In this document: piece by piece, positions 1 through 6,192 of the stretch
Layout: every line of letters starts with the position of its first letter
Numbering within the stretch: position 1 is the first letter of the stretch
DNA from: a virus
Direction: 5' to 3' (one strand)
IMG/VR virus record: IMGVR_UViG_3300022413_000027
Span: 1 to 35,541 of that record
Length of the DNA stretch: 35,541 nt
Made by a program: the position numbers and the translations under genes
Notes under the pieces: model-generated
The model's database searches: none
Told to the model about the DNA's origin: nothing
Seen by the model: the letters and a program-made list of their open reading frames with translations, nothing else

Positions 1-2
1 CA

Positions 3-86
3 CAGCGGTGTTTTTCCACCAACGTGATTCCCGAGACTTACGACACGGCAGGCCGATTGTCTCAAAAAACACGTAAGATCGATTGA
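3..86 (+). CDS. possible C-terminal end of an upstream gene (partial)
   Basis: The first 86 bases hold two open frames entering from the left edge. One (frame 3) ends at TGA 84-86 and would encode a 27-residue tail ending KTRKID. The other (frame 2) ends at TAA 74-76 with a tail ending IVSKNT. Third-position composition does not separate them. One is probably the C-terminus of a gene outside the window, because the next gene begins only a few bases later. No function can be assigned, and I favour frame 3 only weakly. Confidence 0.3.
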   Translation, partial: QRCFSTNVIPETYDTAGRLSQKTRKID

Positions 87-93
87 CAATTCT

Positions 94-603
94 GTGGCGC
101 GATATCCATGCGAGATGTGCAAAAAGCACGCGACCAACAAGGTGGGGAATCTTGACTATCGCGCCGACGGAACGTGTATTCGATGGCGCAAGTGCGATGC
201 GTGCCAGCACCGGTTTCAGACAGCCGAAGTGCCGTTCAGTTTGCTGGAGAAGTTGCACAGCGGTGCCGCAGCCAAACCCAACGGCAAGCCCAAACCGAAG
301 CGTCGCAAGCCGAAGTTGCCTAACGATCCGCTCGGACGTGCGGCGGCGATTCACAAGATGATGTGCGACGAGCTCAGCGAGATCTACGTGGACCCCGACT
401 TGTCACCCAAGGAGCGGCGCGATCTGATTCTTAAGTTTGGCAAAGCGATCGATTCAGCGATGCCGAACGTTGAGATCTTCCACGCACGGCAAGAGGTTCG
501 CGGCGACGAACAGCAAACCAAGTCGAACGTGTCTGGCGCGGAACTCACTGAGGGCCCTAGCCGGGCGCGGCGGCGGCTGAAGGCCAAGGCGGCCAAGGAG
601 TGA
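94..603 (+). CDS. NrdR-like zinc-ribbon phage protein, possible small terminase subunit
   Basis: A 169-residue protein starting at GTG. Residues 6-45 form a four-cysteine zinc ribbon (C6-x2-C9, then C34-x2-C37) followed by HRFQTAEV. This resembles the N-terminal zinc ribbon of the NrdR regulator, where a basic stretch, CxxC and RFxTxE occur in the same order. No ATP-cone domain follows, so it is not NrdR itself. A Lys/Pro-rich linker (about 60-78) leads to a helical region (about 85-140, containing DPDLSPKERRDLILKFGKA) and a very basic C-terminus. A DNA-binding ribbon plus a helical domain, encoded a little upstream of the large terminase, would suit a small terminase subunit. A transcriptional regulator is the alternative. 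The stop overlaps the next start (TGATG). The zinc ribbon is clear; the role is inferred. Confidence 0.6.
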   Translation: MARYPCEMCKKHATNKVGNLDYRADGTCIRWRKCDACQHRFQTAEVPFSLLEKLHSGAAAKPNGKPKPKRRKPKLPNDPLGRAAAIHKMMCDELSEIYVDPDLSPKERRDLILKFGKAIDSAMPNVEIFHARQEVRGDEQQTKSNVSGAELTEGPSRARRRLKAKAAKE

Positions 604-1319
604 TGCGTGAGCTGGCACTTTTTGCAGGAGGGGGCGGAGGCATCCTGGGCGGACGATTGCTTGGATGGCGCACCGTCTGCGCTGTTGAAAGCGATCCCTA
701 CGCGCGATCAGTTTTGCTCGCGCGACAATGCGACGGGTGTCTCAACGAGTTCCCTATCTGGGATGATGTGTGCACGTTCGACGGATACCGCTGGCGTGGA
801 GTCGTTGACGTTATCAGTGGAGGTTTCCCCTGTCAGGACATCACGGCGGCAAACGCCCATGGCGTGGGGATCGCCGGACCGCGAAGCAGACTTTGGTTTC
901 AGATGGCCCGGATCATTGGCGAAGTTCGACCCAAACACGTGTTCGTGGAAAACGCGCCAGCGATCATTGTTCGGGGGGTTGAGCATGTACTCGGATCGCT
1001 GGCCGCGCTCGGGTACGATGCGCGATGGGGAGTTCTGGGAGCGTCCGACCTGGGAGCTCCACACCGTCGGGAACGATTTTGGCTGGTGGCCAACGCCCAT
1101 GGCGTCAGTAAGTCAATGGATCGGTCACCCGAGTTCGTGTCGGCAGTTGCTGAAAGATCGCGGCTTGCGTGGTGGTGTCAACCCGGAATTCAGCGAGTGG
1201 CTGATGGGGTGGCCGATAGGGTGGACCGAATTAAATGCACCGGCAACGGTCAGGTACCAATCGTGGCTGCAGTCTCATTTGCGATGCTTAGCGACCAACA
1301 CATAGTCGGCCAACGATGA
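603..1319 (+). CDS. C5-cytosine-specific DNA methyltransferase (Dcm type)
   Basis: A 238-residue enzyme expected to transfer a methyl group from S-adenosylmethionine to C5 of cytosine in the phage DNA. Motif I (SAM binding) is LALFAGGGGG at 4-13. Motif IV with the catalytic cysteine is GGFPCQD at 73-79 (Cys77). Motif VI is ENAP at 116-119. Motif VIII is HRRERFW at 154-160. Motif X is GNGQVP at 214-219. The region between motifs VIII and X (about 163-210), which normally holds the target-recognition domain, is only about 45 residues, so the protein is short for the family (usually 300 or more). Target specificity cannot be read from the sequence. The ATG at 603 overlaps the upstream stop; GTG 600 is an alternative. 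The only nearby Shine-Dalgarno, AAGGAG at 595-600, is 2 nt from this ATG. Almost the whole gene is also open in the +1 frame. It probably protects phage DNA from host restriction. Confidence 0.9.
   Translation: MRELALFAGGGGGILGGRLLGWRTVCAVESDPYARSVLLARQCDGCLNEFPIWDDVCTFDGYRWRGVVDVISGGFPCQDITAANAHGVGIAGPRSRLWFQMARIIGEVRPKHVFVENAPAIIVRGVEHVLGSLAALGYDARWGVLGASDLGAPHRRERFWLVANAHGVSKSMDRSPEFVSAVAERSRLAWWCQPGIQRVADGVADRVDRIKCTGNGQVPIVAAVSFAMLSDQHIVGQR
607..1305 (+). CDS. overprinted +1-frame ORF inside the methyltransferase gene, conserved phage protein type
   Basis: A 232-codon frame starting at GTG 607, 4 nt after the methyltransferase ATG, and stopping 14 nt before its stop, so nearly every base is shared. 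The product begins MSWHF and has DGAPSA (20-25), FDPNTCSWKTRQRSLFG (107-123), WPRSGTMRDGEFWERPTW (132-149), WPTP (161-164) and NPEFSEWLMGWPIGWTEL (192-209). I recognise this order from proteins annotated next to or within phage Dcm genes; this is memory, not a search. Each motif is the shifted reading of a Dcm motif: MSW from REL, the WLMGWPIGWTEL segment from VADGVADRVDRI just ahead of motif X. AAGGAG at 595-600 is 6 nt from this GTG, an ideal spacing. The function is unknown. The residual doubt is whether it is translated or whether its conservation is a by-product of the Dcm frame. Confidence 0.55.
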   Translation: MSWHFLQEGAEASWADDCLDGAPSALLKAIPTRDQFCSRDNATGVSTSSLSGMMCARSTDTAGVESLTLSVEVSPVRTSRRQTPMAWGSPDREADFGFRWPGSLAKFDPNTCSWKTRQRSLFGGLSMYSDRWPRSGTMRDGEFWERPTWELHTVGNDFGWWPTPMASVSQWIGHPSSCRQLLKDRGLRGGVNPEFSEWLMGWPIGWTELNAPATVRYQSWLQSHLRCLATNT

Positions 1320-1639
1320 CTGTTGACCTCGACAAACTCGAGCGCCTGGCGAAGACGGCAACGCCCGGCCCCTGGGACTCGTGGCCGTGGGGTGTTGCCG
1401 ATACGGATGAGGTGGACACCTGTTTTTTTGGACAGCGTGGCGAACCGGCGCGAGCCGCGATCGGAGAGTGCTACCCAGAGCTGGGGCAAGGCGAGAACGA
1501 CGCCCAGTACATCGCCGCCGTCTCGCCCGACGTCGTGCTCGAGCTCATCGAGCGCATTCGCGAACTCGAGCAAGCCGAACACCACAGGACTATTATGCGC
1601 GACTGGGAAGGCGTTTTTCGTGCGCTCGCCAAGACGTAA
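1316..1639 (+). CDS. Ead/Ea22-like phage protein
   Basis: A 107-residue protein whose start overlaps the methyltransferase stop (ATGA). The N-terminus LDKLERLAKTATPGPW and the segment NDAQYIAAVSPDVVLELIERIRELE match the pattern of Ead/Ea22-like proteins: a short helix, then TPGPW, and later a D/NAxYIAAxxPxxVLxLIxRI signature. This family is common in phage accessory regions and its function is not established. The C-terminal third is a charged helix. The stop TAA overlaps the ATG of the large terminase, so the two are probably coupled. Confidence 0.7.
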   Translation: MTVDLDKLERLAKTATPGPWDSWPWGVADTDEVDTCFFGQRGEPARAAIGECYPELGQGENDAQYIAAVSPDVVLELIERIRELEQAEHHRTIMRDWEGVFRALAKT

Positions 1640-3207
1640 TGCCCCGCGCACGCGAACGCGATATCTACGCCCGTACCCTCGACCAGGGCGCACGCACCGA
1701 TCTTCGCTACGTTGATCTGTGCGTTGAGTTCGTAGACGAGCGCGACCTTGAACCCATCCTAGCTGTCGGCGATCGGTGGGACCGCAAAAAGAAAGAGTGG
1801 GCCGATGCGCCAGCAACCAAGCATCTTCAGATCCAAGTCCACAAAGGCCAGATCGAATCGACGGAGTTCTTTGCTAACTGGCTTGATGCGCGTCTGGGCG
1901 GAGCCCCGCTTGACCAGCCGATTTATAGTTTCATGCTGCTGGGCGGAACGCGTTCCGGTAAAACCTATCTCGGTCTGCGCTTCGCTTTGGCGTTTGCTGT
2001 CGCTGTACCGCGATCCCGAGTTTGGCTCGTCCAAGAAGTCGACATCGAACGATCCGACGAACTGGAGAAAGAGTTCGATGAGCTAGCGCCCGTTGGTTGG
2101 TTTAAGAAGTCCGGCGGCGAGTGGACGTGCGTCAACGGTTCGGTTGTTACGATCCGCTCGGGCAAGTACCCCCATAAATTAAAGAAGGGCCGTTGCGACT
2201 TTGCTCTCGTGAATGAGGGCCAGAATATGAAACGCGACGCGCTGCTACGTTGCGTTGAGCGTACGTCGGATACCAGCGGGATTACGTGCATCGCGGCCAA
2301 CCCACCGAACGACAATCCCGAAGGCGAGTGGGTTGCTGAGTACAAAGAGCAGTGCGCCGCCGGTCGCTTGCCAGAGGCCAGGTGCTTTCACTATGTCTAC
2401 TCGGACAACCCGCACGTTAACGCCGAGCAGCTGGCATCGCTTGAAAAGATGCACGACCCACGCTCGTACAAGATCGAAGTGCTCGGCGAGACGATGCAAC
2501 CGATCAACGCGGTGTATCACGCGTTCGATCTCGTGCAGAACATTCGCCCACCGAGCGGCAAGGACTGCACGACCGAGTTCGCCAAGCGACGTGGACTCGG
2601 CGACGGCGTTACGCACTTTGTTGGGCAGGATTACCAGCGAGCGCCACACATGGCCGCGGTCATTGCCAAGGCGCACGGGAATCCCGACAATCCGTTTTTC
2701 CACTATATCGGCTCGCTTGCTGTTGAGTACGGCGACGAAGATGACCTAGCAGTCGCGATGCACGCGTGGGGCCTCAATCCCAAAACGACGGCTATCGTTG
2801 GCGACGCGTCCGGCGAGTTCCAGCGTGGCGACCGAGACAAACCTGGCGTCTCTTTTGGCCTCATGCGCGCAGCGGGGTGGCGCCGCATCTTCGTCCCTGA
2901 CTCCGAGCTCAAACGCAACCCGCTGATCGACGAGCGCATCAAAAACGACAACCGGCTGTTCACCAGCCAATCCGGCGAGCACATCGTGCGCATCGATCCT
3001 GACCGGGCCCCTGAGCTGTACCTGGCGGTTAAGAAGTGGCGCAAGCGGCACGGGAAACCTGACAAGAGCTCGGACTACGCGCATCTGTGCGAGGCCATGA
3101 GCTATTTGCACTACCGGCTATTCCCCCGTGTGAATCACGGAGCGCTAGTAGACTACAAACGAATCACCAGTCGACGGCGCCCGAGCATGCTGCGGGGGAT
3201 CATGTAG
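1639..3207 (+). CDS. terminase large subunit (DNA-packaging ATPase/nuclease)
   Basis: A 522-residue packaging motor. The Walker A P-loop is GGTRSGKT at 102-109. A Walker B-like strand, FALVNEG, lies at 188-194 with its acidic residue in the usual place. A coupling-motif-like CIAANPPN follows at 217-224. The C-terminal half looks like the RNase H-fold nuclease: FVGQDYQ with Asp331, then AIVGDASGEF with Asp389, and a late acidic SSDYAHLCEAMSY segment. The frame stays open upstream to about 1468, but that would overlap the Ea22-like gene. The ATG at 1639 sits in a TAATG junction like most genes here, so I chose it. It cuts concatemeric DNA and drives it through the portal, whose gene follows immediately. 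Confidence 0.9.
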   Translation: MPRARERDIYARTLDQGARTDLRYVDLCVEFVDERDLEPILAVGDRWDRKKKEWADAPATKHLQIQVHKGQIESTEFFANWLDARLGGAPLDQPIYSFMLLGGTRSGKTYLGLRFALAFAVAVPRSRVWLVQEVDIERSDELEKEFDELAPVGWFKKSGGEWTCVNGSVVTIRSGKYPHKLKKGRCDFALVNEGQNMKRDALLRCVERTSDTSGITCIAANPPNDNPEGEWVAEYKEQCAAGRLPEARCFHYVYSDNPHVNAEQLASLEKMHDPRSYKIEVLGETMQPINAVYHAFDLVQNIRPPSGKDCTTEFAKRRGLGDGVTHFVGQDYQRAPHMAAVIAKAHGNPDNPFFHYIGSLAVEYGDEDDLAVAMHAWGLNPKTTAIVGDASGEFQRGDRDKPGVSFGLMRAAGWRRIFVPDSELKRNPLIDERIKNDNRLFTSQSGEHIVRIDPDRAPELYLAVKKWRKRHGKPDKSSDYAHLCEAMSYLHYRLFPRVNHGALVDYKRITSRRRPSMLRGIM

Positions 3208-4551
3208 ATGCGAACAAAACAAAAACAAACGCCAGCCGAGCAAAGCTGGGGCCGACTAGGGCTCAATCTGCCACCGCCCCCGACCCCTATGCGGGCGCCG
3301 AGCGGGATTGTTGTCAAATCCGTCGAGTCGCTCGACAGGTTCATTCAGCACCCAGGTTTCGGGCTCACGCCACAGAAAGTTGTGCAGTGCTATAGGCAGG
3401 CCGAGTGCGGGTGGCCAGAGCGACAGGTCGATCTATTCGAAGACATCATCGAAAACGACGGGCACCTTCGGTCTGTGATCGAGGCGCGGACGCTGGCGGT
3501 GGCCGGTAAACCGTGGTCGGTGATGCCAGGCGGCAACGAGCCTATCGATATCGCCGCGGCGCAGATCCTGAACGACGCGCTCGAAGAGACCAACTTTGGC
3601 GAGGCCATCGGCGCGGTGCTTGGCGCTCGGTACTACGGGTACTCCGCCACAGAGATCAGGTGGGAAGACGTTGGCGGCGATGTGGTGCCTACGTGGTTTG
3701 TGCCGATTCCGTTCCGGCGCATCCGTTTCGATGATCAAGACCAACCGCGGATCGTTAACGGGATGAACGGGTTCGAGACGGAGGCGCTCGAGCCTGGGAA
3801 ATGGATCTATGCGCGGAACACCGGGCCGCTCACCAGCGTCACCGCACGCTCAGGACTCATGCGCACCGCTACATGGTTTGCGCTGTGGAAGCGCTGGAGC
3901 TGGCGCGATTGGGTAATCTACGCCGAGAAGTTTGGCATCCCCCTCGTCATTGGCCGGTACCAGGCTGACAGCGGATCCACCGACGCTGACAAAGCGGCGC
4001 TCGAAGATATCGTGAGCGACATCGGCGAAGCAGGCTCGGCCGTCATGAGCGACAAAACCGAGGTAGAGATCCGTGAGGCGCAGCGCGGCGGCGACTCCAA
4101 CGGCCTGCATATCAACATCGTCAAGGAGTCGAACAACGAGATCTCGAAACTGATCACGGGCTCGACACTCACCGTGGAGTCCGGCGGGCCGGGGTCGTTT
4201 GCCTTGGGGAAAGTCCACGAGTCTCGCGCGTTCGACCTGGTTGTCTCGGACGCTGACCTGGTCGCCAAGCGGTTTGCCATGGATCTGGCAAGGCCGTTTC
4301 TTAGGTTCAATGGGCTGGAGGGCGCCAGAGTTCCGAGGCTGAACATTGCTGTGACGCGGGAGGTCGATCCGCTCACGCGCGCTCAGATTGTTGAGAAGCT
4401 CCACGGCATGGGACTGCCGCTTGATACCGAGCAACTCCGCAACGAGTTCCAGATCAAAGCGCCACCGTCTGACGAACGGGCACTGCAACCACCCGATCAG
4501 TGCGATCAGGGTATGGGGCTACCGTTTTCAGACAGAGATGATCCCGCCTAA
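3208..4551 (+). CDS. portal protein (DUF935, Mu gp29-like)
   Basis: A 447-residue protein starting directly after the terminase stop. The region FEDIIENDGHLRSVIEARTLAVAGKPWSV, followed by FGEAIGAVLGARYYGYSATEIRWE and VPIPFRRIRFD, is typical of DUF935 portals of Mu and related phages. Later the segment around 245-330 (KFGIPLVIGRYQ, then SKLITGSTLTVES) follows the same family pattern. The portal ring sits at one vertex of the head, binds the terminase during packaging and later joins the neck. The C-terminus is followed by the protease gene, overlapping it by 14 bp. Confidence 0.9.
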   Translation: MRTKQKQTPAEQSWGRLGLNLPPPPTPMRAPSGIVVKSVESLDRFIQHPGFGLTPQKVVQCYRQAECGWPERQVDLFEDIIENDGHLRSVIEARTLAVAGKPWSVMPGGNEPIDIAAAQILNDALEETNFGEAIGAVLGARYYGYSATEIRWEDVGGDVVPTWFVPIPFRRIRFDDQDQPRIVNGMNGFETEALEPGKWIYARNTGPLTSVTARSGLMRTATWFALWKRWSWRDWVIYAEKFGIPLVIGRYQADSGSTDADKAALEDIVSDIGEAGSAVMSDKTEVEIREAQRGGDSNGLHINIVKESNNEISKLITGSTLTVESGGPGSFALGKVHESRAFDLVVSDADLVAKRFAMDLARPFLRFNGLEGARVPRLNIAVTREVDPLTRAQIVEKLHGMGLPLDTEQLRNEFQIKAPPSDERALQPPDQCDQGMGLPFSDRDDPA

Positions 4552-5746
4552 GTTCCCATCAAATCTGTGTAGAACAACCGCCGCACCTGGCAAGGTGCTT
4601 CGCGCCCAGCACGAGGGGCAAGAGTTCACGCTCGCGCAAAGCGACAGCAAACGCAAAACTCTGCTCTCGCAGGTGCGCGGCGGCGACGGCGATCCCGTTG
4701 AACTCGACGTCGACCTGGTAGCGTTCTCGCAAGAGCGCGGCGTCTCCAATCGAAACTTTTTGCGGTTCAAGCGCGGGATCCTTCGCAGCCTGGCCAAGTC
4801 GTTCGAGGGGGCGCCGCTCCTGCGCGATCACCAGCAAGACGACATCACCGCGCGCGGTGGCACGGTCACGCGTAGCACGTTTGTCAAAGGTGACGACGGC
4901 GGGCGATTCGTGATGAGCGCACGACTGACAGCGCCGTGGGCGGTCGAGGCGCTGCTAGCTGGCAACCTTGATCGGTTCTCGATCGGGTGGAACCACCCGG
5001 GCATCGATACGATTTTCTGCTCGGCGTGCAAGGCGCCGATCTTGACCGAGTGCAGCCACCTTCCCGGCGACACCGTTGAGGGAAGCGACGAGCGCGCCGA
5101 GTTTATTTTCAACGAAGCCGAGGGGGTCGAGGTGAGCGCCGTTTCAGTGCCAGCAGTGGCCGGAACGGGGATCACTGAAATTCGTTCTGCTTTGTCTCAG
5201 TACGCACTGACTATCAACCCGAAGGAAAGAAACATGGAAAAAATCGCTAAGGCGTTGGGGCTCCAAAACGCCGACGAGAGCACGATCCTAGCCGCGCTCA
5301 AAGCACGCGATGCCCAAGCCGAAGCGAGCGCCAAGGAGTTGGGCAAACTGCAAGAGGCGCAGCAAAACTCGCTTGGCGAGATCGCGAAGCTGAACGCCGA
5401 GCTGCACACGGCAACTCAGCGTGAGCGCGAGGCCAAGGCCGATTCGCTGTTCACCGAGTTTTCCGATCGCTTCCCAAAAGAGCGAGATGCGGAGGGCAAG
5501 CTTGTGGCCTCGGCGTTTGAGCTTGCTCTGCGCGAGCTGGCGTCTAAGGATTTTGACGCGGCGCGCGCCATCTTGATCGCCGCACCGCGTCCTACCCCAG
5601 CCGGTCAGCCAGCCGTTTTCTTGGCACCAACCCCAGCGGCGCCAGTGGTCGACGATCACCTGGCCAGCGCTTTGAAGCAGTGCGGAGTGTCAGCCGACGA
5701 CTTCGCCAAGTTCAACCCAATGAGCGGTTCCGCGCTGAAACAGTAG
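4538..5746 (+). CDS. prohead protease with C-terminal scaffold (Mu gpI/Z-type)
   Basis: A 402-residue fusion-type gene. The N-terminal half has the features of herpesvirus/HK97-type serine proteases: the His in LLRDH (His98) and the Ser in RFSIGW (Ser148). After the serine comes a small zinc-binding insert, CSACKAPILTECSH, of a kind I recall from other phage proteases. Residues from about 233 on are a charged coiled coil (about 265-320) and a Pro/Ala-rich tail, the usual make-up of a scaffold that is removed after capsid assembly. The frame is open further upstream, but that stretch lies inside the portal gene. The ATG at 4538, 14 bp before the portal stop, is the sensible start. An internal start for the scaffold alone is listed separately. 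Confidence 0.85.
   Translation: MIPPKFPSNLCRTTAAPGKVLRAQHEGQEFTLAQSDSKRKTLLSQVRGGDGDPVELDVDLVAFSQERGVSNRNFLRFKRGILRSLAKSFEGAPLLRDHQQDDITARGGTVTRSTFVKGDDGGRFVMSARLTAPWAVEALLAGNLDRFSIGWNHPGIDTIFCSACKAPILTECSHLPGDTVEGSDERAEFIFNEAEGVEVSAVSVPAVAGTGITEIRSALSQYALTINPKERNMEKIAKALGLQNADESTILAALKARDAQAEASAKELGKLQEAQQNSLGEIAKLNAELHTATQREREAKADSLFTEFSDRFPKERDAEGKLVASAFELALRELASKDFDAARAILIAAPRPTPAGQPAVFLAPTPAAPVVDDHLASALKQCGVSADDFAKFNPMSGSALKQ
5234..5746 (+). CDS. internal in-frame start: free scaffolding protein
   Basis: Inside the protease gene, ATG 5234 (Met233) is preceded by the purine-rich stretch GAAGGAAAGAAAC, an excellent ribosome-binding site for a position in the middle of a gene. Translation from here gives 170 residues beginning MEKIAKALGLQ: a coiled coil rich in Ala, Glu, Gln and Lys, then a Pro/Ala linker and a C-terminal helix (DDHLASALKQCG) that may bind the capsid protein. 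Lambda C/Nu3 and Mu I/Z use the same nested arrangement to make free scaffold in excess over the protease. The site is seen directly; use of the start is inferred from that precedent. Confidence 0.7.
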   Translation: MEKIAKALGLQNADESTILAALKARDAQAEASAKELGKLQEAQQNSLGEIAKLNAELHTATQREREAKADSLFTEFSDRFPKERDAEGKLVASAFELALRELASKDFDAARAILIAAPRPTPAGQPAVFLAPTPAAPVVDDHLASALKQCGVSADDFAKFNPMSGSALKQ

Positions 5747-5756
5747 GGAGGGAACC

Positions 5757-6176
5757 ATGGCAGCACTTACTCAAGATAGAAGCACTCCGTTCAAGGTTCT
5801 CGGCCGCGTCGCATCCGTTGCGGTGGCCGCGTCCGAGACGATCTACAAGGGCGCAATGGTTTCGGTGAACGCCACCGGGTACCTTGTGAGCGCCACTGAC
5901 GCAGCCGGCGAAACCTGCATTGGTGTAGCCGATGAAGCAGGCGACAACTCTGCCGGATCCAACGGCGACATTGAAATCCGCGTGCGTCGCGGGTGCGTTG
6001 CCGGATTCACCACCCTGGGAACCGTTGTCGATCAGGCTGACATGGGGCTCGCGGTCTACGTGTCCGACGACAACAATCTCGAAAAGATCGCCGGTGTTAC
6101 CAACAACCTTGTAGCAGGCACCCTCGAGTCAATCGACGGGTCGACCTTCTACGTCAAAATGTACGACCAGGCCTAA
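5757..6176 (+). CDS. capsid decoration/cement protein (DUF2190-like)
   Basis: A 139-residue beta-rich protein with a strong ribosome-binding site (GGAGGGAACC before ATG). Segments such as TIYKGAMVSVNATGYLVSA, then CIGVADEAGD and IEIRVRRGCVAGF, are typical of the DUF2190 capsid cement family. In that family a small beta-barrel is built around hydrophobic G/V/A strands, including the KG(A/D) turn after the first strand. It lies between the protease and the major capsid protein, the usual place for head stabilisation proteins. It probably binds the outside of the mature capsid lattice. Confidence 0.75.
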   Translation: MAALTQDRSTPFKVLGRVASVAVAASETIYKGAMVSVNATGYLVSATDAAGETCIGVADEAGDNSAGSNGDIEIRVRRGCVAGFTTLGTVVDQADMGLAVYVSDDNNLEKIAGVTNNLVAGTLESIDGSTFYVKMYDQA

Positions 6177-6192
6177 GAAAGGGTTTTGAACA

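Noticed and set aside
83-88. TTGACA that could be a -35 box for the first gene
   Set aside because: At 16-18 bp downstream there is no TATAAT-like hexamer (the region reads GATATCCATGC), and the site lies inside the end of an upstream frame.
1468-1638. Upstream extension of the terminase frame to 1468
   Set aside because: It is the other-frame reading of the Ea22-like gene, is Arg-rich and not protein-like, and the TAATG start at 1639 fits the pattern of the other genes.
1250-1816. 188-codon minus-strand frame across the Ea22-like and terminase starts
   Set aside because: Arg-rich shadow without motifs, opposite three well-supported plus-strand genes.
3850-4488. 212-codon minus-strand frame opposite the portal gene
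   Set aside because: Shadow frame with no recognisable domain; the portal reading is secure.
4388-4537. Upstream extension of the protease frame
   Set aside because: It lies inside the portal gene and is low-quality sequence; ATG 4538 starts just before the portal stop.
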